The notes below the pieces were generated by a model. It did no database searches, was not told the origin of the DNA, and saw only the letters and a program-made list of their open reading frames with translations. A stretch of 64,000 nucleotides of DNA, from NCBI RefSeq assembly GCF_026410385.1, contig NZ_JAPMLT010000002.1, positions 62,001-126,000 on the forward strand, in the 5' to 3' direction. Each line of letters opens with the position of its first letter. The stretch's first letter is position 1. The position numbers and the translations under genes were made by a program. Source of the stretch: Tumebacillus lacus. GTDB lineage: Bacteria; Bacillota; Bacilli; Tumebacillales; Tumebacillaceae. This document shows, piece by piece, positions 26,011 to 34,962 of the stretch.

Positions 26011-26729
26011 GATTTTCGCACCACCATCAGCGTGAGATAGTTGAGTTCCTGCCCGCGCAGTTCCTCGACGTTTCGCCAAACCTGTTCTTCGCCGGACGTG
26101 ACCTTGGTGACGACCGACGCGTTTTCCTTCAAGCCCAGTTCTTCCAGGATGCCGATCATCTGATCGATCACTTTCGCCACCTTGATAAAGACGACCGTGT
26201 CATGCGACTCGAGCGCCTGCTTCATCGCCTCGCGATCCTCCGTCGCCGGGACGATGGCAAACAGGTCGTCGCCGTCCGCCAGATGCAGACCGAGTCGTGC
26301 CGCCGCTCCCAGTGCCGACGAGATCCCCGGCACCGACACGATCTCCACGTTCGGATGCGCCTCCTGCATGCCGCGCGCCATATGAATCCACGTCGAGTAC
26401 AGATTGGGATCGCCTTCCGTCACGAACGCCACGTCCTTGCCCTGTTCCAGCAACGCATAGATGTCGCTCGTCACTTTTGCCCACGCCGTCTTCAACGTCT
26501 CCTCATCTTTCGTCATCGGAAACACCAGCCCGAGCATCTCCTTCTCACCGGGACGGACATACATCTCCGCGATCTGATGCGCATAGCTCTTGCTGCCTTG
26601 CCGCTTCTTCGGATAGGCCACCACATCGACCTCTTTCAAGATCCGAAACGCCTTGACCGTGATCAACTCCGGGTCGCCGGGACCCACTCCCAGACCGTAC
26701 AGGCGGCCTGTCTTCGTCGCTGTCGTCAT
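26007..26729 (-). CDS. cbiL: Cobalt-factor-II C20-methyltransferase
   Basis: The protein of about 240 residues contains [55 protein letters not shown] and [21 protein letters not shown]. It adds the C20 methyl group in the corrin pathway. The ATG at 26729 overlaps the cbiET stop (ATGA), so the ten-codon upstream extension is not real. Confidence 0.94.
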   Translation of the reverse strand: MTTATKTGRLYGLGVGPGDPELITVKAFRILKEVDVVAYPKKRQGSKSYAHQIAEMYVRPGEKEMLGLVFPMTKDEETLKTAWAKVTSDIYALLEQGKDVAFVTEGDPNLYSTWIHMARGMQEAHPNVEIVSVPGISSALGAAARLGLHLADGDDLFAIVPATEDREAMKQALESHDTVVFIKVAKVIDQMIGILEELGLKENASVVTKVTSGEEQVWRNVEELRGQELNYLTLMVVRKS

Positions 26730-27967
26730 TCTGTCTCCTCCTCCGCCTTTGCGTTCCACGCTGTAATGATCCAGATCGGGTTCAACCCTTCAAACCGTGT
26801 CAGGTGCAAGACCGGCTTGCTCCTCGCCACCTGCAACTGCGTGACCCGCGTCTTCATGCCAAGTGCCGCAAACGTCTGCGTCGCTTCATACAGCGTCTCG
26901 ATCGTCGCCGCGTTGAGCACCACGCGCCCGCCTTCCCGCAACCGCTCCGAGCAGATGCGCAACACCTCGCCCATCTCGCCGCCCGAGCCGCCGATAAACA
27001 CCGCGTCCGGGTCCGGCCACTCGTCCAGCCCCGCCGGCGCCTTGCCGTGCAAAAGCGTCAAGTCGGCGCGATATCTCCGCCCGTTCTCCCGCGCATTTTC
27101 CAGATCGGCCTCGTTTTTTTCGATGCCGTACACGTGCCCTTCACTGGCCACTTTCGCCGCTTCAATCGCGACCGATCCGGTGCACGTCCCGATGTCCCAC
27201 ACGATGCTGTCCCGCTTGAGTTGCAACTCCGAGATCGACAGCACGCGCACTTCCCGCTTGGTGATCAGCCCTTTGTCCGGCTTGCGTTGGGCAAACTCCT
27301 CGTCGTCGATCCCGAGCGCCCATCTGCGCACCTTCGCTTCTTTCTTCCGCACCAGCACGACCACGTTGAGCGGCGAACACTCGATCTCCGCCGCTTCCTC
27401 CAACTCCAGCAAACGGCACCGCTCTTCCGCCCCGCCAAGATTTTCCGCGATGAACATCCGGTACTCGGTCATCCCGTAATGAAGCAGATAGCAGGCGATC
27501 ACCGACGGCGTATTTTGATGATCGGTCAGCATCGCGACCTTCTCCCGTCCGTCGATGCGCTGGGCGAGGCCCTTGATGCTTTTGCCGTGCAAGCTGTGGA
27601 TGTACGCATCCTGCCAGCCCAACCCGAGCCTCGCAAACGCGAGTTGGATCGACGACAGATGCGGGTGGATCACCACGCCTGCCACTTTCGACGCCAGATA
27701 GCTCCCGATGCCGTAAAACAGCGGATCACCCGATGCCAGCACGACCACATTGCGTCCGGTCGACCGCTCTTCGATCAGTCGCTCGGTCAGTTCGGTCAGC
27801 TTCCCGGTGATCGTCACCTTTTCCCCGGCAAACAGCGGGAAAAACTCCAGATGCCGCTCCCCCCCGACCAGCACGTTCGCCCGCTCGATCACCGCCAGCA
27901 GGTGCGGAAACAGCCCTGCCGCCCCATCATCGCCGATCCCGATGACATGGATCTCATTTTGAATCAT
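26726..27967 (-). CDS. cbiET: Cobalt-precorrin-6B C5,C15-methyltransferase, CbiE-CbiT fusion
   Basis: The protein of about 413 residues is a fusion. The N-terminal half (about 1-200) is the CbiE tetrapyrrole methylase with [14 protein letters not shown] and [15 protein letters not shown]. The C-terminal half is the CbiT class I methyltransferase with [16 protein letters not shown] and [17 protein letters not shown]. Together they methylate C5 and C15 and decarboxylate the acetate side chain. The same fusion is called CobL in the aerobic pathway. Start ATG 27967 follows GGGGAGGGCG. Confidence 0.93.
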   Translation of the reverse strand: MIQNEIHVIGIGDDGAAGLFPHLLAVIERANVLVGGERHLEFFPLFAGEKVTITGKLTELTERLIEERSTGRNVVVLASGDPLFYGIGSYLASKVAGVVIHPHLSSIQLAFARLGLGWQDAYIHSLHGKSIKGLAQRIDGREKVAMLTDHQNTPSVIACYLLHYGMTEYRMFIAENLGGAEERCRLLELEEAAEIECSPLNVVVLVRKKEAKVRRWALGIDDEEFAQRKPDKGLITKREVRVLSISELQLKRDSIVWDIGTCTGSVAIEAAKVASEGHVYGIEKNEADLENARENGRRYRADLTLLHGKAPAGLDEWPDPDAVFIGGSGGEMGEVLRICSERLREGGRVVLNAATIETLYEATQTFAALGMKTRVTQLQVARSKPVLHLTRFEGLNPIWIITAWNAKAEEETE

Positions 27968-29066
27968 CAACAGTCGCCCTCCCCAACAGATCGCCTTTCA
28001 TCGTCGTCAGCACCGTCTCCACACAGAGCCCGCCGCCGACCTCTTGCAACGCGTGTCGGCACGCATGCAGGCTCAGCTCGACAAAAAATCGGTCCAAACC
28101 GGCTGCGGCCATGATGTCGCCCACCTGCGAAGCCGTGTTGGCCCCGCGTATTTCCTCCCGCATCTCCGGCATCGCCCCGCAGCCCGCCGCCACGTCCGCC
28201 AAAAATTCAAAATCCACCGGAGCCGATTTAGAATGCACCATCATCACGCCCTGCGCGATCTTTGAAAATTTGCCCATCATGCCGACGAGAGAGATTTTTT
28301 TCGCCCCTTGCCGCTTGCCGTGACGCAGAGAAAATCCGACAAAGTCGCCCATCTGAATAAACGCTTCCTGCGGCAGTTCCGGGAACATCCGCATCGCGTA
28401 TTTCTCCGATGAGCCGCCTGTGGTCAGCACCAGATGCTCCACACCGCCTGCGCGGGCGACTTTGATCGCCTGCACGACGGACGCCTGATACGCCGCCGTT
28501 GAAAAAGGGACGACGATGCCTTTCGTGCCGAGGATCGAGATGCCGCCGATGATGCCGAGCCGCTCGTTGAGCGTCTTTTTGGCGATCTCTTCGCCGTCCG
28601 GCACGGAGATCACCACGCGCACACCCCGGTCGATGCCGTACTCGTTCAGCACGTCGGCCACCGCTTGCCGCAGCATCCGGCGCGGCACAGGGTTGATCGC
28701 CGCTTCGCCGACGGGGACGGGGAGACCTGGCTTGGTGACGCGGCCGACGCCGATGCCGCCGTCGAGCTCATATTCGCCCGACGCCGACCACGAGACCTCG
28801 GAGCGGATCAACGCCAGATGGGTCGCATCCGGGTCGTCGCCCGCGTCTTTGATCATGCCGCAAATCGTCATTTCCCGGGAAACTTCGAGCTGTTCGACAG
28901 CAAATGTCGCCACTTCGCCGATCGGCAAGCGCAGTTCGACACTCGCGACAGGCTCGCCTGTGATCAGCGCTTGGAGCGCCGCTTTCGTCGCCGCCGTTGC
29001 GACGGCGCCGGTGGTGTAGCCGTGTCGCATCTGCGACGGGTCTTTCTCCTCTTCCTTTTTGCGCAT
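27954..29066 (-). CDS. cbiD: Cobalt-precorrin-5B C1-methyltransferase
   Basis: The 370-residue protein has [19 protein letters not shown] at the N-terminus, then [29 protein letters not shown] and [19 protein letters not shown]. It methylates C1 after CbiG. CbiD is specific to the anaerobic-type pathway and unrelated to the other methylases. Its ATG overlaps the cbiC stop (TAATG). Confidence 0.95.
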   Translation of the reverse strand: MRKKEEEKDPSQMRHGYTTGAVATAATKAALQALITGEPVASVELRLPIGEVATFAVEQLEVSREMTICGMIKDAGDDPDATHLALIRSEVSWSASGEYELDGGIGVGRVTKPGLPVPVGEAAINPVPRRMLRQAVADVLNEYGIDRGVRVVISVPDGEEIAKKTLNERLGIIGGISILGTKGIVVPFSTAAYQASVVQAIKVARAGGVEHLVLTTGGSSEKYAMRMFPELPQEAFIQMGDFVGFSLRHGKRQGAKKISLVGMMGKFSKIAQGVMMVHSKSAPVDFEFLADVAAGCGAMPEMREEIRGANTASQVGDIMAAAGLDRFFVELSLHACRHALQEVGGGLCVETVLTTMKGDLLGRATVDDSK

Positions 29067-29722
29067 TAGCCGCGCTCGGCCATCAGCGAGATCGCATTCA
29101 TCGCCGCGACCGAGACCGGGCTGCCCCCCTTGCGTCCGATGTTGGTGATAAACGGCACGTCGCCGTCGATCAGTTTCGCCAGTTCATCCTTCGACTCGGC
29201 AGCGGAGACAAAGCCGACCGGCATGCCGATCACCAGCGACGGTCTCGCTTCGCCGATTTTGATCAGACGAATCAGTTCCAGAAGGGCGGTCGGCGCGTTG
29301 CCGATGACGAAAATGCCGTCCGGCTGCTCGGCGACCGCTTTGCGGGTGGCGATGATGGCGCGGGTGAGATTGTGCTGTTTCGCTTCAGCGGCCACGTCCG
29401 CGTCGGAGATGTAGACGCGCACGTCACCGCCGAATTTTTCAATGCGCGGTTTGGAAATGCCCGACTGGATCATCTGCACGTCGGCGTAGACGTTTTTGCC
29501 GGCGCGGATCGCTTCGATGCCGGCACGCACCGCATCGCGGTGGAAGACCATGCTCAGGCCCAGGTCAAAGTCGGCCGATGCGTGGATGACGCGCTGGACG
29601 ACCGGGTATTGTTCTTCGGTGAACGGGTGCGGGCCCAGTTCCTCGGTGATGATGTTGAAGCTGTAGGCTTCGATCTCCTGCGGTTGTACGGTCAACGGGA
29701 TAAAATCAGTTTTGAAGTCCAT
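29066..29722 (-). CDS. cbiC: Cobalt-precorrin-8 methylmutase
   Basis: The 218-residue enzyme has VQRVIHASADFDLGLSMVFH with the active His, KNVYADVQMIQSGI, IGNAPTALLELIRLI and IGMPVGFVSAAESK. It moves the C11 methyl group to C12, giving cobyrinic acid. It overlaps cbiJ by 17 bp. Confidence 0.95.
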   Translation of the reverse strand: MDFKTDFIPLTVQPQEIEAYSFNIITEELGPHPFTEEQYPVVQRVIHASADFDLGLSMVFHRDAVRAGIEAIRAGKNVYADVQMIQSGISKPRIEKFGGDVRVYISDADVAAEAKQHNLTRAIIATRKAVAEQPDGIFVIGNAPTALLELIRLIKIGEARPSLVIGMPVGFVSAAESKDELAKLIDGDVPFITNIGRKGGSPVSVAAMNAISLMAERG

Positions 29723-30497
29723 GTGCCACTTCTCCTCTCAGACGTTTCAGATGTGCGAGCACCGGCTCGCTTTCGCTGTACACATCGCCGTACGCAAGGC
29801 CCGGACGGCCGATGACGATCACTTGCAGGCCCAGTTCCAGCGCAGATTCGACCTTTTCGTCGACGGCGCCGACTTTGCCGCTTTCCTTGGTGATGACGAC
29901 GTCGGTGTTGTAGTTGCGGTAGAGGGCGATGTTGAGTTCTTTGGAAAACGGGCCTTGCATGGCGATGATTTGCTTTTGTTCAAGGCCGAGTTCAGCGCAT
30001 TTTTCCATGTTGTCGAGGCGGGGGAGCATGCGGGCGACGAGGTGGACGCCTTCGACGCCGAGCAGCCGTTTGGTGAAGATGCCGAGCGTTTTGGAACCGG
30101 TGGTCAGCATGACCGTGCCTTTCAGTTCAGCCGCTTTGTCGGCGGCGGCCGCGTAGTCGTCGACGAAGTGGAGGTTTGGGTGGGCTTGAAATTGCAGGGC
30201 CGCGCGTTCGAACCGGATATACGGGATGCCGCAGGCTTGCGTCGCCGCCATCGCGTTTTTGTGCGCTTCTTCGGCAAACGGATGGGCTGCGTCGACCACG
30301 ACTTGCACCCCTTGTTCCCGGAACAGCGCGATCATCTCCTCCAGCGTCAGCCGCCCGACGCGCACCGGCAGCCCGGCTTCTTCCAGACTCTTCGCCGCAC
30401 TGTCGGTCACCACCGACGTCAACACCTCATGCCCCGCCTCGCGGACCTGCACCGCCAGCTCGCGAGCGTCGCTCGTGCCGCACAATTGAAAAATCAT
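29706..30497 (-). CDS. cbiJ: Cobalt-precorrin-6A reductase
   Basis: The 263-residue NAD(P)H-dependent reductase has IFQLCGTSDARELAVQVREAG, VRVGRLTLEEMIALF, VVDAAHPFAEEAHKNA, VMLTTGSKTLGIF and a late VVITKESGKVGAVDEKVESA. It reduces the macrocycle before C5/C15 methylation. Its ATG overlaps the cbiX stop (ATGA). Confidence 0.93.
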   Translation of the reverse strand: MIFQLCGTSDARELAVQVREAGHEVLTSVVTDSAAKSLEEAGLPVRVGRLTLEEMIALFREQGVQVVVDAAHPFAEEAHKNAMAATQACGIPYIRFERAALQFQAHPNLHFVDDYAAAADKAAELKGTVMLTTGSKTLGIFTKRLLGVEGVHLVARMLPRLDNMEKCAELGLEQKQIIAMQGPFSKELNIALYRNYNTDVVITKESGKVGAVDEKVESALELGLQVIVIGRPGLAYGDVYSESEPVLAHLKRLRGEVAHGLQN

Positions 30498-31582
30498 AAC
30501 CCCCCAACCTCCAACCGCTTCGCCGCAACATGATCGTGATCGTGTTCATGTCCGTGTTCATGTCCGTGTTCATGTCCGTGTTCATGTCCGTGTTCATGTC
30601 CGTGTTCATGTCCGTGTTCATGTCCGTGTTCATGTCCGTGTTCATGTCCGTGTTCATGTCCGTGTTCATGTCCGTGCTCATGTCCGTGATCATGTCCGTG
30701 ATCATGTCCGTGATCGTGCCCATGGTCGTGATCATGATCATGATCATGATCATGATGATGGTGATGCCCATCCATCGCGGCCAGCCGGAACTGGCAATTG
30801 TCGCAGTTCATCTTGGCCTCGCCGCGTGCGGCCTCTTCCACGCGGTCGCGCAGGATCTCGATCAGCGCGTCGTGGAATCCAAAATACCCGGCCAGTTGCA
30901 TCGGCACCTCCCGGTACTGCTCAGAAAACTCCAGCAACATCGCTTCCATCCGCTTGATCAGTACGCCCGTGAACAGAAAATACGGCAGCACGTACACCCG
31001 CTTTGCCCCCAGGCTCACACAACGCCGCATCCCCTCTGCAAAATCAGGCTGTGTCACGCCGATATAGCACGTCTCCACATACCGCACCGGCACCTTCTCC
31101 CACAGCAGCCGCGCCACTTTCATCAGATCGCTGTTCGCATCCGGGTCACTGCTCCCGCGCCCCACGATCAAGATCGCATCCTCGCTGCGTTCCTGCCCGG
31201 TCTCCCACGCATATCCCGCCTCGCGCAACCGTGCCGCCAAGATCTCCAGCGTCAACGGATGCACCCCGATCGGCTTGCCATACGCAAACGTCACGTCCGG
31301 ATACCGCACTCTCGCCTCATCGATCTCATGCGGGATGTGCAGTTTCGAATGCCCGGCTCCGAACAAAATAATCGGCACCAACGTCACCTGCGTCGCGCCC
31401 GCCGTCACACAGTTTGCGATGCCCTGTGCGATATTCGGCTTGGCAAATTCCAAAAAACACGTCTCCACCACCGGATACTCTCCGGCGAGCCGCTCCCGCA
31501 CCCGCTCGGCAAAAGCGAGCAGTTCCTCATTGCCCTGCGGATCGCGGCTGCCATGTCCGACCAGCAAAATCGCCTGTTTCAT
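30494..31582 (-). CDS. cbiX: Sirohydrochlorin cobaltochelatase with Fe-S motif and His-rich tail
   Basis: The protein of about 362 residues has two tandem CbiX halves: AILLVGHGSRDPQGN (residue 4 on) and ILIVGRGSSDPDAN (138 on), with GHSKLHIPHEI metal-binding residues. The motif MNCDNC (258-263) matches the M-x-C-x-x-C site that binds a 4Fe-4S centre in B. megaterium CbiX. A C-terminal tail of about 80 residues is nearly pure His, Asp, Glu and Gly (HDHG and HEHG units). It inserts Co2+ into sirohydrochlorin; the tail probably stores or delivers cobalt. The ATG at 31582 follows GAGGAGGG; the 96-codon upstream extension overlaps cbiH and is rejected. Confidence 0.93.
   Translation of the reverse strand: MKQAILLVGHGSRDPQGNEELLAFAERVRERLAGEYPVVETCFLEFAKPNIAQGIANCVTAGATQVTLVPIILFGAGHSKLHIPHEIDEARVRYPDVTFAYGKPIGVHPLTLEILAARLREAGYAWETGQERSEDAILIVGRGSSDPDANSDLMKVARLLWEKVPVRYVETCYIGVTQPDFAEGMRRCVSLGAKRVYVLPYFLFTGVLIKRMEAMLLEFSEQYREVPMQLAGYFGFHDALIEILRDRVEEAARGEAKMNCDNCQFRLAAMDGHHHHHDHDHDHDHDHGHDHGHDHGHDHGHEHGHEHGHEHGHEHGHEHGHEHGHEHGHEHGHEHGHEHGHEHGHEHDHDHVAAKRLEVGGL
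30542..30673. repeat. 12-bp tandem repeat inside cbiX
   Basis: Eleven exact copies of a 12-bp unit (CGTGTTCATGTC as read on the plus strand) are followed to about 30770 by related units. Each encodes HEHG in frame on the minus strand. Units of 12 bp keep the frame when copies are gained or lost. Confidence 0.9.
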
Positions 31583-31598
31583 CGCGTTCGCTCCCTCC

Positions 31599-33407
31599 TC
31601 AATCTCCGCACACCGTATCGACTGGAATCGGTTCCGCCACTTCCTGATGGCGATATCCGGCGACCACGCCCATTCGTTTGAAAAATTTGTGGAATCGCTC
31701 ATCCGGATGCCCTTTTTCTCTGTACTCCGCCACGATGCGCTCGACCGTCTCGACGATTTCGTCTGCATCCAACCCTTCGGCGACCTGCTGGGCTGCGTGG
31801 GCATTGCGGCCGATCGTCTTGCCGCCGAGGAAGAGGTCATATCGATTGCGGCGATACACCACCGCGACATCTTCCATCACCGATCCGTAGCACGCCATCG
31901 CGCACCCGGCAAAGCCGATGCGCAGCTCCTTCGGCACAGTCAGTCCGGCGAGCCGCTCGGCCAACCGTTCCGCCTCCGGGATCGAAGCCGCCTTTTCCCC
32001 TTGGCAAAAATCGCACGCTTTCATCTGCACCACATTGCCGATGCCTTGCACGTTCAAACCGGCCGCGCGGAGTTTCCGGACGACAGCGTCCGGTTCGGCG
32101 GTCGGCACGCGCAGGAGCAGATGATGATTCGGTGTATACTCCATTTCGCCGTCTTCCCCGACCACTTCGAGGATCGTCATCATCTGCCCGTTGGAGATCT
32201 TCTTCTCCCACACCCCCGGCGACACCGCCAGTTCCAAGATCGCGGTCATCGAAGCGTAGTAGGGAGACACCTGCTCCTTGCTTACCACATCCGTCTCGAT
32301 CACCCCGCGCTCCACCAGCCGCGTCACAGCGTCCATCGCCAACTCCAGCGGAGAAACGGCCGCTGCCTCAGTCTCCATAACACCCTTTCCCGTCACCGGC
32401 ACCGCATTCAAAACCGCAGCACCAGCACCAGCACCAGCACCAGCACCAGCACTACCTGCACTACCTGCACTACCTGCACTACCTGCACTACCTGCACTAC
32501 CTGCACTACCTGCACTGCCTGCACTGCCTGCACTGCCTGCACTGCCCGCGCCTTTCCCTTCCTTGACCCCGCCGTGCAGGGCCCACGGCTCGTGTTCTTC
32601 TTGGAGTCGTTCGTTCATCCGCAGCGGCTGCTCCTCTTTCCCGAGCGTGTATTTGCGCTGATAGCCGCGCGGCGTGATCATCTTGCCGTCGTAGAAGAAC
32701 GTCGACGAGTTGCCGATCACCACCGTCGTCAGCATCCCGATGTCGTGCTCCAGCATCTCCCCGAGCGTCGTCATCACGATCTGCTGCCGATCCCGGTACG
32801 CGCTTTTCACCAGCCCGACCGGCGTCTCAGCCGGGCGGTACTTCAGCAGGATCTTCTGCGTCTCCGCGATCTGCCGCGTACGCTTCCCGCTCTTCGGGTT
32901 GTACAGCGCGACGATGAAATCTCCCATCCCCGCCGCTTCCACCCGCCGCGCGATCAACTCCCACGGCGTCAGATGGTCGGACAGCGAGATGCAGCAGTAG
33001 TCGTGCATCACCGGCGCCCCGAGCAGCGACGCCACCGAGTTGACCGCCGAAATCCCCGGCACCACCTCGACCTCGACGCCCGACTCCTCACGCCAGCCCT
33101 TCTCGATCAACACCTCATACACAAGGCCCGCCATCCCGTACACCCCGGCATCCCCGGACGAGATCACCGCGACCTTCTTCCCCATCTCCGCCTGCCGCAC
33201 CGCTTCGATGGCCCGCGACACTTCCTCCGTCATCCCCGTCCGCACGATCTCGTGCTTCTCCGTCAACAGCCCGCGAATCAGATCGACGTACGTGTTGTAC
33301 CCGATGATCACATCCGACTCCTCAATCGCTTCCCGAGCCCGCTTCGTGATATGCTCAAAGCTCCCGGGTCCAAATCCCACGATCAACAGCTTGCCTCGCA
33401 CACTCAT
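31599..33407 (-). CDS. cbiH: Cobalt-factor-III C17-methyltransferase fused to a sulfite/nitrite reductase-like domain
   Basis: The protein of about 602 residues starts with a C17 methylase domain (LIVGFGPGSFEHITKRA, VIIGYNTYVDLIRGLL, VISSGDAGVYGMAG, VPGISAVNSVASLLGAPVMHDYCCISLSD). A low-complexity linker of Ala-Gly-Ser repeats (about 285-331) leads to a C-terminal domain like part of siroheme nitrite/sulfite reductases, with CDFC (about 464) and GCAMAC (about 500) as likely 4Fe-4S ligands. This matches the CbiH60 type of B. megaterium, which contracts the ring and carries a 4Fe-4S centre. The start at 33405-33407 follows GGAAGGGGAG and is the first gene behind the riboswitch. Confidence 0.9.
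   Translation of the reverse strand: MSVRGKLLIVGFGPGSFEHITKRAREAIEESDVIIGYNTYVDLIRGLLTEKHEIVRTGMTEEVSRAIEAVRQAEMGKKVAVISSGDAGVYGMAGLVYEVLIEKGWREESGVEVEVVPGISAVNSVASLLGAPVMHDYCCISLSDHLTPWELIARRVEAAGMGDFIVALYNPKSGKRTRQIAETQKILLKYRPAETPVGLVKSAYRDRQQIVMTTLGEMLEHDIGMLTTVVIGNSSTFFYDGKMITPRGYQRKYTLGKEEQPLRMNERLQEEHEPWALHGGVKEGKGAGSAGSAGSAGSAGSAGSAGSAGSAGSAGSAGSAGAGAGAGAGAAVLNAVPVTGKGVMETEAAAVSPLELAMDAVTRLVERGVIETDVVSKEQVSPYYASMTAILELAVSPGVWEKKISNGQMMTILEVVGEDGEMEYTPNHHLLLRVPTAEPDAVVRKLRAAGLNVQGIGNVVQMKACDFCQGEKAASIPEAERLAERLAGLTVPKELRIGFAGCAMACYGSVMEDVAVVYRRNRYDLFLGGKTIGRNAHAAQQVAEGLDADEIVETVERIVAEYREKGHPDERFHKFFKRMGVVAGYRHQEVAEPIPVDTVCGD
32452..32548. repeat. 9-bp tandem repeat inside cbiH
   Basis: About eleven copies of a 9-bp unit (GCACTACCT or GCACTGCCT on the plus strand) encode Ala-Gly-Ser repeats. 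A short GCACCA-type run encoding Ala-Gly adjoins it at about 32418-32450. The repeats form a flexible linker between two enzyme domains. Confidence 0.88.
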
Positions 33408-33430
33408 CTCCCCTTCCAAAAAAATCCAAC

Positions 33431-33463
33431 AAAAAAAGACGCCCTTCCCAAAGGAAAGGCGCC
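33431..33463 (-). terminator. Riboswitch-controlled terminator
   Basis: On the minus strand GGCGCCTTTCC pairs with GGAAGGGCGTC (two G-U pairs) and is followed by seven T. It lies between the cobalamin aptamer and cbiH, so it is the likely expression platform that stops transcription when B12 is abundant. Confidence 0.82.
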
Positions 33464-33564
33464 TCCTATCGACACGCACAACTGCCACAACTCCGGCAAC
33501 CCGCACGATTTGTCCACAAAAGCAGTCACCCATCCCCTTATTCCTCGTAAGAAGGCATGGAACA

Positions 33565-33735
33565 AACAACCGGGCAGGTCTCCTGACTTATGGATCTCTG
33601 CTTTCTTCGCCTTCCCATGATCGATATTCTCACAGTGGCAGATGAAGAAAGCTCCCCATTTACAGTGGCGGGACCGTGCTGGACTTACACCAGCTTCCCT
33701 TTTAAGCTCTCGCGAACACCCGGTTGCGCTCATAT
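33565..33735 (-). promoter_or_regulatory. Cobalamin riboswitch
   Basis: The minus strand carries the conserved blocks of the cobalamin aptamer in order: AAAAGGGAAGC, AAGTCCAGCACGGTCCCGCC followed by ACTGT, GCCACTG, GGGAAGGCG and AAGTCAGGAGACCTGCC. The outer stem is closed by CCGGGT and GCCCGG. It lies in a leader of about 370 nt upstream of cbiH. Binding of adenosylcobalamin should repress the whole operon. Confidence 0.95.
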
Positions 33736-33782
33736 GTATTTTTCAAAAAACAAGTGGCAAATCTTTCATCCAACTGACTAGA

Positions 33783-33811
33783 ATTATAGGCGAACGTCGC
33801 CGCCCCTACAA
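33783..33811 (-). promoter_or_regulatory. Promoter of the cobalamin operon
   Basis: On the minus strand TTGTAG (33806-33811) and TATAAT (33783-33788) have a 17-bp spacer. They lie just after the cobT stop and about 48 bp before the riboswitch. Confidence 0.65.
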
Positions 33812-33821
33812 GCCCATCTTG

Positions 33822-34859
33822 CTAAAGTCCCAGATCGGCAAACGTCGCCATCTCGGCCACCAACCGCGTCGCAGCCTCCAGCAACGGCATCGCCAACACA
33901 GCGCCCGTCCCTTCTCCCAGCCGCATATCGAGCGTCAACAACGGACTGAGCCCGATCTCCTGCAACATCACCGCATGCGCCGGCTCCTGCGACAGATGCG
34001 ACGCAAACAAATAACAACCGGCGTTCGACTCGATCCGGCACGCCGCCAATGCGGCCGCACCCGCGATCACCCCGTCCACCACAACAGCCATTTTATTCGC
34101 CGCCGCGCCCAATATGACGCCAACCAGTCCCGCGATCTCCAAACCGCCCACTTTCGCCAGTACATCGAGCGGATCGGCCGGGTCCGGACGATTGACCTCA
34201 ATCGCCTTTTCGATCACCGCGATCTTCCGCGGTTTCTCCTCCACCGTGATCCCCGTGCCGTAGCCGGTCAGCGCCGCCACCGGGTACCCGATCAGCACCG
34301 ACGCCATCGCCGCACTCGGAGTCGTGTTGCCGATGCCCATCTCGCCGAGCGCGACCACTTCCACGCCGCGAGCTTTGAGATCGTCCGCCACCTCCACGCC
34401 GACCTGGATCGCCTGCAGCACCTCATCACGCGTCATCGCAGGTCCCTGCGCCATGTTGTCGGTGCCCGCCTTCACCTTGCGATGCAGCACCCCGTCCCAT
34501 TTCTCCTCGACGCGGGAGCCGACATCGACGATCAGCACCTCCGCCCCGGCCTGCGCCGCCAGCACGTTGATCGCCGCCTTTTGCTTCAAAAAATTCTGCA
34601 TCATCAGCCCTGTCACATCGGCCGGATACGCGCTGACCCCTTCCGCCGCGACCCCGTGATCGCCGCACATCACCACCACCGCCCGACGTGCCACCGACGG
34701 GTACACCGTCCCTTGAATCCCGGACAACTTCACCCCGATCTCCTCCAGCTTGCCCAGCGCACCCAGCGGTTTCGTCAATTGATCCCACCGCTCCCTCGCA
34801 GCCGTCATCGCCGCTGCATCGAGTTCTGCAATCTTCCCTTTGACCGTCATCAGCATCAT
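33822..34859 (-). CDS. cobT: Nicotinate-nucleotide:dimethylbenzimidazole phosphoribosyltransferase
   Basis: The protein of about 345 residues contains LTKPLGALGKLEEIGVKLSG, VVMCGDHGVAAEGVSAYP, AAINVLAAQAGAEVLIVDVG, ALGEMGIGNTTPSAA and DPLDVLAKVGGLEIAGLVG. It makes alpha-ribazole phosphate from nicotinate mononucleotide and dimethylbenzimidazole. The start is set at ATG 34859, with AAGGGGGCG about ten bases upstream; other in-frame ATG codons lie 5' of it. It is upstream of the riboswitch and divergent from bluB, so it is probably controlled separately. Confidence 0.94.
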   Translation of the reverse strand: MMLMTVKGKIAELDAAAMTAARERWDQLTKPLGALGKLEEIGVKLSGIQGTVYPSVARRAVVVMCGDHGVAAEGVSAYPADVTGLMMQNFLKQKAAINVLAAQAGAEVLIVDVGSRVEEKWDGVLHRKVKAGTDNMAQGPAMTRDEVLQAIQVGVEVADDLKARGVEVVALGEMGIGNTTPSAAMASVLIGYPVAALTGYGTGITVEEKPRKIAVIEKAIEVNRPDPADPLDVLAKVGGLEIAGLVGVILGAAANKMAVVVDGVIAGAAALAACRIESNAGCYLFASHLSQEPAHAVMLQEIGLSPLLTLDMRLGEGTGAVLAMPLLEAATRLVAEMATFADLGL

Positions 34860-34962
34860 CTGCACACTCGCCCCCTTCATTGCCGCATAGTATATACCAG
34901 AAGTCTGAGCCAAGGAAGACAAATCATGGTAACATCATGTCAAACAGGAGGTGTCACACAAC

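Noticed and set aside
26202-27479. Plus-strand frame opposite cbiL/cbiET
   Set aside because: Antisense to two clear genes, with no domain.
30530-30770. Tandem repeats considered as a CRISPR array or satellite
   Set aside because: The units are 12 bp, contiguous without unique spacers and in frame with cbiX.
31583-31870. 96-codon N-terminal extension of CbiX
   Set aside because: It overlaps the end of cbiH out of frame, and the ATG at 31582 has a strong ribosome site before the conserved VGHGS start.
33408-33569. N-terminal extension of CbiH
   Set aside because: It passes through the riboswitch terminator; the ATG at 33407 has GGAAGGGGAG before it.
31275-33620. Plus-strand frame of 781 codons opposite cbiX/cbiH
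   Set aside because: Antisense of two cobalamin genes; includes the translated repeats TCTTCT-like and no domain.
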